A DNA stretch of 64,000 nucleotides. It comes from Pseudomonas maioricensis (GTDB lineage Bacteria; Pseudomonadota; Gammaproteobacteria; Pseudomonadales; Pseudomonadaceae). Below the pieces are notes generated by a model. The model was not told the DNA's origin and made no database searches. It worked only from the letters and a program-made list of their open reading frames with translations. Positions 10,161-21,777 of the stretch are shown piece by piece. The position numbers and the translations under genes are program-made. Positions within the stretch are counted from its first letter, which is position 1, and every line of letters starts with the position of its first letter. The stretch covers positions 111,697-175,696 of the forward strand of contig NZ_LOHG01000008.1 of assembly GCF_022790535.1 (NCBI RefSeq), in the 5' to 3' direction.

Positions 10161-12248
10161 ATGCTGATTGGCAGTTACACCTCGTCGTTGGTTCTGGTTT
10201 CAATCTTCGTCGCCATCCTCGCTTCCTACACCGCGCTTGATCTGGCTGGCCGCATTGCGTCGTCCAAAGGACGGGTTGCTGCTCTGTGGATGGCTGGTGG
10301 TGCCTGTTCCATGGGCGTAGGCATCTGGTCCATGCACTTCATTGGCATGCTGGCTTTCGATCTGCCGATCGAGCTGGCTTTTGACCTGCCCATTACATCC
10401 CTTTCACTGCTGATCGCGGTTCTGTCGTCAGGGTTTGCCCTGTGGCTGGTCAGCCAGCCGCAATTGCCTTTGCCAGTGCTGGGCCTAGGGGCGTTGTTCA
10501 TGGGGGCGGGCATCAGCGCCATGCATTACACCGGCATGGCATCGTTGCGCATGTATCCGGGCATTACCTATGACCCCGCGACAGTACTGGCCTCACTGGC
10601 CATAGCGATTGCCGCTTCGGCCGCTGCACTGTGGATTGCCTTTCGCTTGCGCCAACAGACGCCCCATGTACGCGTTGCCCGTGGCGCAGCAGCGGTGGTC
10701 ATGGGCATGGCAATTGTCGGCATGCATTACACCGGCATGGCGGCGGCGAGTTTTTCTGAAGACAGCTACTGCGGTGCCCTCGCTGACGGTATTCACTTCA
10801 CCGGCCTGTTCTCATTGGTGTTGGTCGCCACTCTGGCGGTATTGACCTTCACATTGCTGACATCAGTCCTCGACGCAAGGCTTGAGGCCAGGACCGCTGA
10901 GCTGTCCCAATCCCTTATTCAGGTCAACCGTGAGCTGATGCACATGGCCCAGCACGACACATTGACCGGGTTGCCGAACCGGGTGTTGCTGGCTGAACGA
11001 ATCGAGCAGGCCATGCGGCGCGTTGACGCCAAAGGCGGTTGTTTTGCGCTCATGTTCATGGATCTGGATGGCTTCAAACCGGTCAACGATGCTTTTGGTC
11101 ATCATGTTGGTGATCAGCTGCTGCGGGAAGTGGGGTTGCGTTTGCGAGCCAATCTGCACCGTCGCGATACCCTGGCGCGCATCGGTGGCGATGAGTTCGT
11201 GCTGCTGGTTGAAGTGGATGACATTCAGGACACGGCGTGCATCGCTGCCCGCCAGGTCAGTGTTATTGCCCAGCAGTTCCATATCGCAGGTGAATTGCTG
11301 CAAGTGTCGGTCAGCATCGGTATAGCGCTTTACCCGGGCTGCGGGCAGACCCAGGAGGAGTTGCTGATGAATGCCGATGCGGCGATGTACCACGCGAAGG
11401 CTGCCGGTAAAAACGGTTACAGCTTCTTTGATACCACCATGAATACCAATGCGCGCAATCAGTTGGAGCTGCTGCAAGAGCTGCGCATTGCCCTCAAGTA
11501 CAAGCACTTTTGCCTGTTCTATCAACCCAAGTTTGACGCTGTCAGCGGCGAACCGGTGGGGGCGGAAGCGCTGTTGCGCTGGAATCATCCGCAGAAAGGT
11601 CTGTTGTTGCCTGACTCGTTTATCGGCCTCGCGGAAAAGACCGGCCTGATTGTCAGTATCGGTGAGTGGGTCCTGGACGAAGCCTGTCGCCAGATGCGTA
11701 TCTGGGCTGACATGGGGTATGGCCATTGGCGTGTCGCGGTGAACCTGTCGACGCTGCAATTCTGTCACTCCAGTCTGGTCGACACGGTGGCCAGGTCGCT
11801 TGAGCGCCATGGTCTGCCAGCCAACAGCCTGACGCTGGAAATCACTGAGACCACGGCCATGAGTGACGCCGAGGCAAGTGTGGCGGTATTGCAGCAGTTG
11901 TCGGAAATGGGTGTGGATTTGTCCATTGATGATTTTGGCACCGGCTATTCGAGCCTGATGTACCTCAAACGACTGCCTGCCAACGAGCTCAAGATTGATC
12001 GCGGCTTCGTTCGCGATCTGGAGCATGACAGCGATGACGCAGCGATCATTTCAGCGATTGTCGCGGTCGGTCAGGCGCTGAACCTGCGGATTGTCGCCGA
12101 AGGGATCGAGACAGATCGTCAACAAAGTTTCCTGACACGCCTGGGCTGCGACTCGCTGCAAGGCTATCTGCTCGGCCATCCGCTCCCTGCGGAGCGCTTC
12201 ATGGCTGACATTCACGCGGCTAGAGCCGCTACCGTATTGGCGGGCTAG
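10161..12248 (+). CDS. MHYT-GGDEF-EAL cyclic-di-GMP signalling protein (MucR-like)
   Basis: Inner-membrane protein expected to make and degrade cyclic-di-GMP. The N-terminal seven-helix MHYT sensor shows MHFIGM and two MHYTGMA motifs. The GGDEF domain has the canonical ARIGGDEF active site, and the EAL domain begins with GAEALLRW and carries IDDFGTGYSS. Both catalytic halves therefore look intact. Domain order and length (695 aa from ATG 10161) match P. aeruginosa MucR, which controls alginate; orthology is not proven, so no symbol is given. An upstream in-frame TTG at 10116 exists, but ATG 10161 places the first TM helix at the usual position. It is separated from the mux operon by a REPIN. 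Confidence 0.88.
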   Translation: MLIGSYTSSLVLVSIFVAILASYTALDLAGRIASSKGRVAALWMAGGACSMGVGIWSMHFIGMLAFDLPIELAFDLPITSLSLLIAVLSSGFALWLVSQPQLPLPVLGLGALFMGAGISAMHYTGMASLRMYPGITYDPATVLASLAIAIAASAAALWIAFRLRQQTPHVRVARGAAAVVMGMAIVGMHYTGMAAASFSEDSYCGALADGIHFTGLFSLVLVATLAVLTFTLLTSVLDARLEARTAELSQSLIQVNRELMHMAQHDTLTGLPNRVLLAERIEQAMRRVDAKGGCFALMFMDLDGFKPVNDAFGHHVGDQLLREVGLRLRANLHRRDTLARIGGDEFVLLVEVDDIQDTACIAARQVSVIAQQFHIAGELLQVSVSIGIALYPGCGQTQEELLMNADAAMYHAKAAGKNGYSFFDTTMNTNARNQLELLQELRIALKYKHFCLFYQPKFDAVSGEPVGAEALLRWNHPQKGLLLPDSFIGLAEKTGLIVSIGEWVLDEACRQMRIWADMGYGHWRVAVNLSTLQFCHSSLVDTVARSLERHGLPANSLTLEITETTAMSDAEASVAVLQQLSEMGVDLSIDDFGTGYSSLMYLKRLPANELKIDRGFVRDLEHDSDDAAIISAIVAVGQALNLRIVAEGIETDRQQSFLTRLGCDSLQGYLLGHPLPAERFMADIHAARAATVLAG

Positions 12249-12303
12249 ACTGGTAACCTCGAACCGCTGCTAATACCGCGCTGTCGCGAAGAAAACATTG
12301 CAT

Positions 12304-12377
12304 CTGTAGGAGCTGCCGAAGGCTGCGAAACATTAATCCTGACACACCGCGTTCGCAGCCTTCGGCAGCTCCTACAG
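12304..12377. repeat. REPIN (GTAGGAGCTGCCGAAGGCTGCGA type)
   Basis: Inverted arms of 26 bp at 12304-12329 and 12352-12377 around a 22-nt centre. Same family as 15195-15266 and 27678-27749, different from the GCTTGCCCGCGA family. Confidence 0.88.
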
Positions 12378-12506
12378 ATCCAATGTTAGCTGTGCCACAG
12401 TGCTGTGTCTGGAACATAGCGCTGCCTCTTACAGAGAATACAATTCGCTTCTGAACGTTGAACTCTTGTTAGATCAAAGTCATGCCCCGTTTTACAGGAG
12501 ACATTT

Positions 12507-13253
12507 ATGGATAAAGTTCTCATCATCACGGGCGGTTCCCGTGGTATTGGCGCAGCCACTGCGTTGCTTGCTGCTTCGCAGGGTTACCGAATCTGCATTA
12601 ATTACCTCTCCGATCACCGCGCCGCAGAGGAAGTGTGTGAGCAGGTTCGTGCCCTGGGTGCCAGCGTGTTTGCCGTTCAGGCTGACGTCAGTAACGAAGA
12701 TGAAATTATTCGTTTATTCGCCCGCGTCGATGCCGAACTCGGTCCGGTGACTCATCTGGTCAACAATGCCGCTACCGTCGCCCACGCTTCCCGTGTCGAG
12801 GAACTGACCGAGTTTCGTTTGCTGAAAATGATGATGACCAATGTGGTCGGTCCGATGCTCTGCAGCAAGCACGCGCTGATGCGCATGTCTCCACGCCATG
12901 GCGGTAAAGGTGGCAGCATCGTCAATGTGTCCTCGGTAGCATCGCGCCTCGGTTCACCTGGTGAATACGTTGACTACGCCGCTTCAAAGGGCGCGCTCGA
13001 CACTTTCACGACGGGCCTGGCTCGCGAAGTGGCAGGCGAGGGTATCCGCGTCAATGCCGTTCGCCCGGGCTACATTTTTACTGACTTTCACGCCCTGAGC
13101 GGCGACCCGCACCGGGTCAGCAAGCTGGAATCCGGTATTCCCATGGGCCGTGGCGGCGTTGCCGAAGAAGTTGCCGAAGCCATCGTCTGGCTGCTGTCGG
13201 AGAAGGCTTCATATGCGACCGGCACGTTCATTGATCTGGGGGGCGGTCGCTGA
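12507..13253 (+). CDS. SDR family NAD(P)-dependent oxidoreductase
   Basis: Classical short-chain dehydrogenase/reductase of 248 aa, substrate unknown. The N-terminal Rossmann motif TGGSRGIGAA binds the cofactor. NNAA stabilises the central sheet. The catalytic Ser is in VNVSS, and the Tyr-x3-Lys pair is in YAASKGA. The start ATG follows a strong ACAGGAG site at about 12494-12500. The gene stands alone and converges on the MocR-type regulator, whose stop is 5 nt away on the opposite strand. Confidence 0.9.
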   Translation: MDKVLIITGGSRGIGAATALLAASQGYRICINYLSDHRAAEEVCEQVRALGASVFAVQADVSNEDEIIRLFARVDAELGPVTHLVNNAATVAHASRVEELTEFRLLKMMMTNVVGPMLCSKHALMRMSPRHGGKGGSIVNVSSVASRLGSPGEYVDYAASKGALDTFTTGLAREVAGEGIRVNAVRPGYIFTDFHALSGDPHRVSKLESGIPMGRGGVAEEVAEAIVWLLSEKASYATGTFIDLGGGR

Positions 13254-13258
13254 TTCGC

Positions 13259-14716
13259 TCAATTCGCAAGCATTGAGTGAATGATCCGTCCCAGGGTCTG
13301 CATCGCTTTGTCTGATGCGTCATTCCAGATACCGCCGTAATTCAGGCGGATGCAGTGGCGGAAGCGCCGGGTGGGAGAAAAGATCGGCCCTGGCGCGATG
13401 CTGATGCCTTGAGCCAGCGCCGTTTTGAAAACCTGCAGTGAGTCGACTTGCTCCGGGAGTTCCAGCCACAGGAAATAGCCGCCCGTGGGCTGGCTGACCC
13501 TGGTTTGCGCAGGAAAATAACGCCCTATGGCGCCGAGCATCGCCCGCTGCTGATCCTCAAGGGCATAACGCAGTTTGCGTAGATGCCGGTCGTAGCCGCC
13601 GTGCTGTAAATAGTCGGCAATCGCCGCCTGAGCAGGCATCGATGCGCAGAGCGATGTCATCAGCTTCAGCCGCTCGATTTTTTGCGCGTAGCGTCCTGCC
13701 GCTACCCAGCCAATTCGATAACCGGGGGCCAGGCTCTTGGCGAAGGACCCGCAGTGCATGACCAGCCCTTGAGTGTCGAAGGCCTTGGCCGGTTTAGGCG
13801 CATGGGGGCCGTAATACAGTTCTGCGTAGACATCATCTTCAATCAGCGGGACTTGGTGCTCTGCGAGCAAGGCCACCAGTGCTTGTTTGCGTGCCTCAGG
13901 CACCAGTGCGCCAGTCGGATTCTGAAAACTGGTCATGCACCAGCACGCCTTGATGGGATGGCGTTCCAGCGTTTGCGCAAGGATGTCCAGATCAATACCG
14001 TCCCGGGGATGTACCGGGATTTCCACGGCCTTGAGTTTGAGGCGTTCCAGCACCTGCAGGCAGGCATAAAAGGCGGGCGCTTCGATGGCGACAAGATCGC
14101 CAGGCTGTGTGACGGCCTGCAAGCAAAGATTCAGCGCCTCCAGAGCGCCGTTGGTGATCAGCAGCTCTTCCATGGGCAACACCAGACCACCGACCATGTA
14201 GCGCAGGGCGATTTGCCGACGTAACTGTGGGTATCCCGGTGACATATCAGTCACCACGACGCGTGGGTCCATGTCCCGGCTGGCGCTGGCAAGTGAGCGA
14301 GACAGACGTTGCATGGGGAACAACATCGGGCTGGGGAATGCTGAGCCGAAGGGCACGGTGTTAGGGTCTTTGATGGAACCCAGCACCGAAAACACCAGTT
14401 CGCTGACATCGACTTCAGTGGACTCGCCGACATGAGCCTCAATGAGCGGTTCGCTGAATGCGACGCCTGACTGATCAAGTGCCTTGGCGTTGACGAAATA
14501 ACCGGAGCGGGGCCGGGCACGGATCAGCCCGCGGCGTTCTAGCAGGTAATAAGCCTGGAACACCGTAGATGGGCTGATACCGTGAGTCTGACTCGCATAA
14601 CGGACTGACGGCACGCGCTGCCCTGGCGCCAGCACGCCGGTCCGGATCAGTTCGGCGATGTTATCGGCATACTTTTCGTAACGCTTCATGACGTCTCGCG
14701 GGCTATGTTCGATCAT
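13259..14716 (-). CDS. MocR-family regulator (GntR HTH + class I aminotransferase-like)
   Basis: PLP-binding transcription factor. The first 70 residues form a GntR winged helix (VPSVRYASQTHGISPSTVFQAYYLL). The remaining ~400 residues are an aminotransferase fold with the SFQNPTGAL segment and the GSFAKSLAPGYRIGW lysine motif expected to hold PLP. At 485 aa it is typical of MocR proteins. ATG 14689 (MKRYEKY) is an equally plausible start. Effector and targets are unknown; MocR regulators usually control a neighbouring gene, but the nearest divergent region has no obvious partner. Confidence 0.85.
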   Translation of the reverse strand: MIEHSPRDVMKRYEKYADNIAELIRTGVLAPGQRVPSVRYASQTHGISPSTVFQAYYLLERRGLIRARPRSGYFVNAKALDQSGVAFSEPLIEAHVGESTEVDVSELVFSVLGSIKDPNTVPFGSAFPSPMLFPMQRLSRSLASASRDMDPRVVVTDMSPGYPQLRRQIALRYMVGGLVLPMEELLITNGALEALNLCLQAVTQPGDLVAIEAPAFYACLQVLERLKLKAVEIPVHPRDGIDLDILAQTLERHPIKACWCMTSFQNPTGALVPEARKQALVALLAEHQVPLIEDDVYAELYYGPHAPKPAKAFDTQGLVMHCGSFAKSLAPGYRIGWVAAGRYAQKIERLKLMTSLCASMPAQAAIADYLQHGGYDRHLRKLRYALEDQQRAMLGAIGRYFPAQTRVSQPTGGYFLWLELPEQVDSLQVFKTALAQGISIAPGPIFSPTRRFRHCIRLNYGGIWNDASDKAMQTLGRIIHSMLAN

Positions 14717-14841
14717 GTCGGACGCTCATCTGAATCACGGGGCAGTGAACAACAGGGTGAGCGACGCGACGTGTTGAAAACAGGGCCAGCTTAACGATTA
14801 AAGACCGGATCAGATACCGTCAGACACTCGTATTTACGGGT

Positions 14842-15090
14842 TCAAATGACGGTCTGTGAATCCTCGTCGTCACGGTCCACCGTGTGATGCCGCAGATCTC
14901 GCGCCTTGTAGATGGTTAGCGCATCGGCTTCCGCTTCAGTAATGGGCACCTTGATGCCATCGATCTCTGCTTCGGACATGTGGGTTGCATCGTTGGTAGT
15001 GATCGAAACTTCAGCAGTAGGGCTGCTGTAGCGCACGCCGTCGATCTCGGCCGAACAGTGCGCGTAGGTTGCATCGAATTGCAGAGGCAT
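14842..15090 (-). CDS. small conserved Pseudomonas protein (DUF3203-like)
   Basis: An 82-aa soluble protein of unknown function. It has an excellent AAAGGAGATCACC ribosome binding site before its ATG. The sequence has two similar blocks containing (A)EIDG, and a C-terminal EAEADALTIYKARDLRHH segment that resembles the small Pseudomonas DUF3203 family; that assignment is from memory and tentative. It has no TM segment or signal peptide. Confidence 0.7.
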   Translation of the reverse strand: MPLQFDATYAHCSAEIDGVRYSSPTAEVSITTNDATHMSEAEIDGIKVPITEAEADALTIYKARDLRHHTVDRDDEDSQTVI

Positions 15091-15194
15091 GGTGATCTCC
15101 TTTCACTGGGGCTGCTTGATTTACGACCGTGCGGACAATGGAGTGTTAGCCCGCACTCTTGCCGTCCGTCGCTGTCCATTGGCTGCGATGCTTT

Positions 15195-15266
15195 TGTAGG
15201 AGCTGCCGGAGGCTGCGCAGCATTGATCCGTACACATCGCGATCGCAGCCTTCGGCAGCGCCTACA
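15195..15266. repeat. REPIN, degenerate
   Basis: Inverted arms TGTAGGAGCTGCCGGAGGCTGCG (15195-15217) and its imperfect partner 15244-15266. Two mismatches show it is more diverged than the copies at 12304 and 27678. Confidence 0.82.
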
Positions 15267-15348
15267 GGTCCAATGTTTTGCCTCACGACTGTATCTCGCA
15301 CCCCGTAGTGATCTCGTAACCCCTCAAGACATTTTTCAAGGAGCAACA

Positions 15349-15879
15349 ATGAATGCATGGTGGCAAGAAGTCTGGGTAGCGCTTCAAGCGGAATTTTCCG
15401 ATATCACCGATGCCACCCAGCTGACGCAGGTCACGGTCAGGCTTACGCTCGCCGCGGTGCTTGGCGGAATTCTGGGGTTTGAGCGTGAGCATAAGGGCAA
15501 GGCGGCAGGCGTTCGCACTCATATGCTGGTAGCAATGGGCGCGGCATTATTCGTACTGGCACCGCGGATGGCCGGAGCTGATGACGCTGCGTTGAGTCGG
15601 GTTACTCAGGGAATTGTTGCCGGTATTGGTTTTCTCGGCGCCGGGACAATTCTCAAGGATCGCGCGCAGAGGACCGATCAGGTCAAAGGCCTGACGACTT
15701 CTGCCGGGCTCTGGATGACCGCCGCGATCGGAATCGCGGCGGGTATGGGGCGGGAGGCCACGGCGTTGTTGAGTACTGTGCTCGCGCTGGGAATTCTGAG
15801 TCTGATGCCGATAGTGATCGGCAAAATAGACCCCGCTGAAGAGAACCCCGATAAAAAGGACGGCTCGGAAAAGCCCTGA
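15349..15879 (+). CDS. MgtC/SapB-family membrane protein
   Basis: 176-aa inner-membrane protein with about four hydrophobic segments and the family signature GGILGFEREHKGKAAGVRTHML, followed by GIGFLGAGTILKD. MgtC proteins help survival in low magnesium and in macrophages and can inhibit the F-type ATPase; MgtC-like paralogs may do something else. ATG 15349 follows AAGGAG at 15338-15343. The frame is open further upstream to 14980 without a comparable site. The C-terminus is short and charged, without the extra soluble domain of long MgtC proteins. Confidence 0.88.
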   Translation: MNAWWQEVWVALQAEFSDITDATQLTQVTVRLTLAAVLGGILGFEREHKGKAAGVRTHMLVAMGAALFVLAPRMAGADDAALSRVTQGIVAGIGFLGAGTILKDRAQRTDQVKGLTTSAGLWMTAAIGIAAGMGREATALLSTVLALGILSLMPIVIGKIDPAEENPDKKDGSEKP

Positions 15880-15891
15880 CGCAATAAGCGC

Positions 15892-16068
15892 CTATTCGGG
15901 AAAGTCCTGGCCCAGGATAGCGGGCGGTTCTTCTGGCGGCGGATCACCTACCGGGGTAGGGATGACCGGGGGCATAGTCGGCGGAGGGTCCTGCTCAGGT
16001 TTGGGTACCGGCAGTGCCGGGTCATCAATCATCGGATCGGGCGTTTCTGGCGGAATAGGGATGTTCAT
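15892..16068 (-). CDS. proline-rich 58-aa protein
   Basis: Starts at ATG 16068 with a GAGGTGACGCCA site upstream. About one third of residues are proline, in PP/PxxP patterns, with acidic residues between them. No signal peptide or membrane segment is visible. It converges on the MgtC-like gene (12 nt apart). Similar short Pro-rich proteins occur in Pseudomonas next to glycogen/trehalose genes, but no function can be assigned. Confidence 0.6.
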   Translation of the reverse strand: MNIPIPPETPDPMIDDPALPVPKPEQDPPPTMPPVIPTPVGDPPPEEPPAILGQDFPE

Positions 16069-16246
16069 TGGCGTCACCTCTACGTGCTGGATGGCATAGG
16101 GCAAATGCGGTCGCAAAATGACATTTTTCTGGCCACGCCTGTTTCGACCACATGCTTTCGCGGATGGCTCACTCAATCGACAAGCGAACGACCAATCTGC
16201 GTCTAAGCTGACAGTCGTCTTGTGCTGCCTGACTGCAAACCTCTTT
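16069..16246. other. intergenic region before glgE
   Basis: Left part of the 344-nt interval 16069-16412 between the proline-rich gene and glgE. It must contain the promoter of the proline-rich gene. Apart from the AlgU-like site at 16247-16274 and the glgE ribosome binding site, nothing recognisable was found. Confidence 0.5.
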
Positions 16247-16274
16247 GAACTTTTCCCGTCCGTGACTGCTCGGA
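16247..16274 (+). promoter_or_regulatory. possible AlgU (sigma-22/sigma-E) promoter of the glgE operon
   Basis: GAACTT at 16247-16252 and TCGGA at 16270-16274 are separated by 17 nt, matching the Pseudomonas AlgU pattern GAACTT-N16/17-TCnnA. It lies 139 nt upstream of glgE. Osmotic control of trehalose/alpha-glucan genes would make sense. It is a short match and could be chance. Confidence 0.45.
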
Positions 16275-16412
16275 AACCAGTAGGCCGGATTCAGTCTCTC
16301 GACTGTGGCCGCCAGAAAATTCTTGCTCAGGTTGCCAGCGGTACGGCGGCCTGACCATCTTCATGCATGGATTGCACAGGAGCGTCCCCAGGGGCGTGAG
16401 GAGTGATGCTCG

Positions 16413-18440
16413 ATGAATGTGACCGCTGATCAACCGTACGGCCCGGATTCCTTGGCCAGTGATGTACCACACCCGACTCGACCCCTACCTTTGACCCAAG
16501 CCTTGCAACTGCCGCGCATTGTGATTGAAGACACGACGCCGGTTATTGAAGGTGGGCTTTTTGCTGTCAAAGGGATCATTGGCCAGCCCGTCACGGTAAC
16601 CAGCAAGGTATTTGCTGACGGTCACGACAAACTGGCTGTGCAGATTCGCTGGCGTTCGGCTACCGAAGACACCTGGCACAGCGCGCCCATGCAGGATCTG
16701 GGCAATGACAGCTGGGTTGGCGAATTCACGCCGACTGCTGTGAGTCGATATATCTTCCGGCTTGAAGCCTGGATCGACCAGTTCGCCAGTTATCGCTATG
16801 AGCTTGAGAAGAAGTTTGGCGCAGGCGTGTCCATCGAGTTGGAGTTGACCGAAGGCCGCATTCATCTGGAACATGCTGCAGAACGCAGTTCCGGTGAGCT
16901 AAAGGCGCAGATACTCCGTGTTCTGGGTGAGCTGGAGCGCGCAGAGCCCGAGGCAAGAGTGGCGCAGTTGCTGAACAGCGAAACGTCGGCCTTGATGAGT
17001 CAGGCTGACAATCACGCGTTTCTGAGCCGCAGCGTCGAGTTCCCGCTGGATGTGGAGCGCGAGCTCGCGCAATTTGCCAGTTGGTATGAATTGTTCCCTC
17101 GCTCGATCACCGATGATCCGAATCGACACGGCACCTTCAGGGACGTGCATTCCCGGTTACCAATGATCCGTGACATGGGTTTTGACGTGCTGTATTTCCC
17201 GCCGATCCACCCCATTGGACGTGCACATCGTAAAGGTCCGAACAACTCCCTGACGGCAGGCCCGGATGACCCGGGCAGCCCGTACGCTATTGGCAGTGAG
17301 GACGGCGGCCACGAAGCGATTCACCCGCAGTTGGGCAGCCGCGAAGATTTCCGCAATCTGGTAGCGGCAGCCGCCGACCACGGCTTGGAGATCGCTCTGG
17401 ATTTCGCCATTCAGTGTTCTCAGGATCACCCTTGGCTCAAGGAGCATCCGGGCTGGTTCACCTGGCGTCCTGACGGCACGATCCGTTACGCGGAGAACCC
17501 GCCAAAGAAATATCAGGACATCGTCAACGTCGACTTCTACGCACCCGATGCAGTACCCGGGCTGTGGCTGGAGTTGCGGGATGTGGTGCTGGGTTGGGTC
17601 GAAGAGGGGGTGAAGATCTTCCGGGTGGACAACCCGCACACCAAACCGCTGCCGTTCTGGCAGTGGATGATTGATGACATTCGCAGCCAGCACCCGGACG
17701 TGATGTTTCTTGCAGAGGCGTTCACCAAGCCAGCGATGATGGCGCGGTTGGGCAAGGTTGGTTACTCCCAGAGCTACACCTATTTCACCTGGCGTAACAC
17801 CAAGGCCGAGTTGTCCGAATATTTCACTCAGCTTAATGAAGCGCCTTGGCGCGACTGTTACCGGCCAAATTTCTTTGTTAATACGCCGGACATCAATCCG
17901 CACTTTTTGCATGAGTCCGGACGTGCCGGATTTTTGATCCGGGCAGCGCTTGCAACCATGGGTTCTGGCCTCTGGGGTATGTATTCCGGCTTTGAGTTGT
18001 GTGAGTCGGCGCCCGTGCCAGGCAAGGAAGAATACCTGGATTCCGAGAAGTATGAGATCCGTCCTCGGGACTACACGGCGCCAGGCAATATCATTGCCGA
18101 GATTGCCCAGCTCAATCGCATCCGGCGTCAGAATCCGGCGTTGCAGACGCACCTGGGCCTGAAGCTTTATACGGTCTGGAATGACAACATTCTGTACTTC
18201 GGCAAGCGCAGCGCCGATGGCAGCAACTTCATTCTGGTTGCCGTCAGCCTTGATCCATTCAATGCGCAGGAAGCGCATTTCGAGTTGCCTTTGTGGGAGA
18301 TGGGTTTGCCAGATGATGCAGCGACTTCCGGTGAAGATTTGATGACCGGACACCGCTGGACCTGGTACGGGAAAAACCAGTTCATGCGTATCGATCCTTC
18401 GTATCAGCCTTTCGGCATCTGGCGTATCCAGTCCAACTAA
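16413..18440 (+). CDS. glgE: alpha-1,4-glucan:maltose-1-phosphate maltosyltransferase (GlgE)
   Basis: Extends linear alpha-1,4-glucan by transferring maltosyl units from maltose-1-phosphate, the product of the maltokinase encoded next door. GH13_3 enzyme, 675 aa, full length. The N-terminal beta-sandwich domain is followed by the catalytic barrel. The nucleophile is Asp406 in FRVDNPHTKP and the acid/base is Glu435 in LAEAFTKP, the same 29-residue spacing as in characterised GlgE. The ATG at 16413 follows GAGGAG at about 16398-16403. First gene of the glgE - treS/mak - glgB operon. Confidence 0.95.
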   Translation: MNVTADQPYGPDSLASDVPHPTRPLPLTQALQLPRIVIEDTTPVIEGGLFAVKGIIGQPVTVTSKVFADGHDKLAVQIRWRSATEDTWHSAPMQDLGNDSWVGEFTPTAVSRYIFRLEAWIDQFASYRYELEKKFGAGVSIELELTEGRIHLEHAAERSSGELKAQILRVLGELERAEPEARVAQLLNSETSALMSQADNHAFLSRSVEFPLDVERELAQFASWYELFPRSITDDPNRHGTFRDVHSRLPMIRDMGFDVLYFPPIHPIGRAHRKGPNNSLTAGPDDPGSPYAIGSEDGGHEAIHPQLGSREDFRNLVAAAADHGLEIALDFAIQCSQDHPWLKEHPGWFTWRPDGTIRYAENPPKKYQDIVNVDFYAPDAVPGLWLELRDVVLGWVEEGVKIFRVDNPHTKPLPFWQWMIDDIRSQHPDVMFLAEAFTKPAMMARLGKVGYSQSYTYFTWRNTKAELSEYFTQLNEAPWRDCYRPNFFVNTPDINPHFLHESGRAGFLIRAALATMGSGLWGMYSGFELCESAPVPGKEEYLDSEKYEIRPRDYTAPGNIIAEIAQLNRIRRQNPALQTHLGLKLYTVWNDNILYFGKRSADGSNFILVAVSLDPFNAQEAHFELPLWEMGLPDDAATSGEDLMTGHRWTWYGKNQFMRIDPSYQPFGIWRIQSN

Positions 18441-18453
18441 CAGGGAATGAGCT

Positions 18454-21776
<3,323 letters not shown>

Positions 21777-21777
<1 letters not shown>

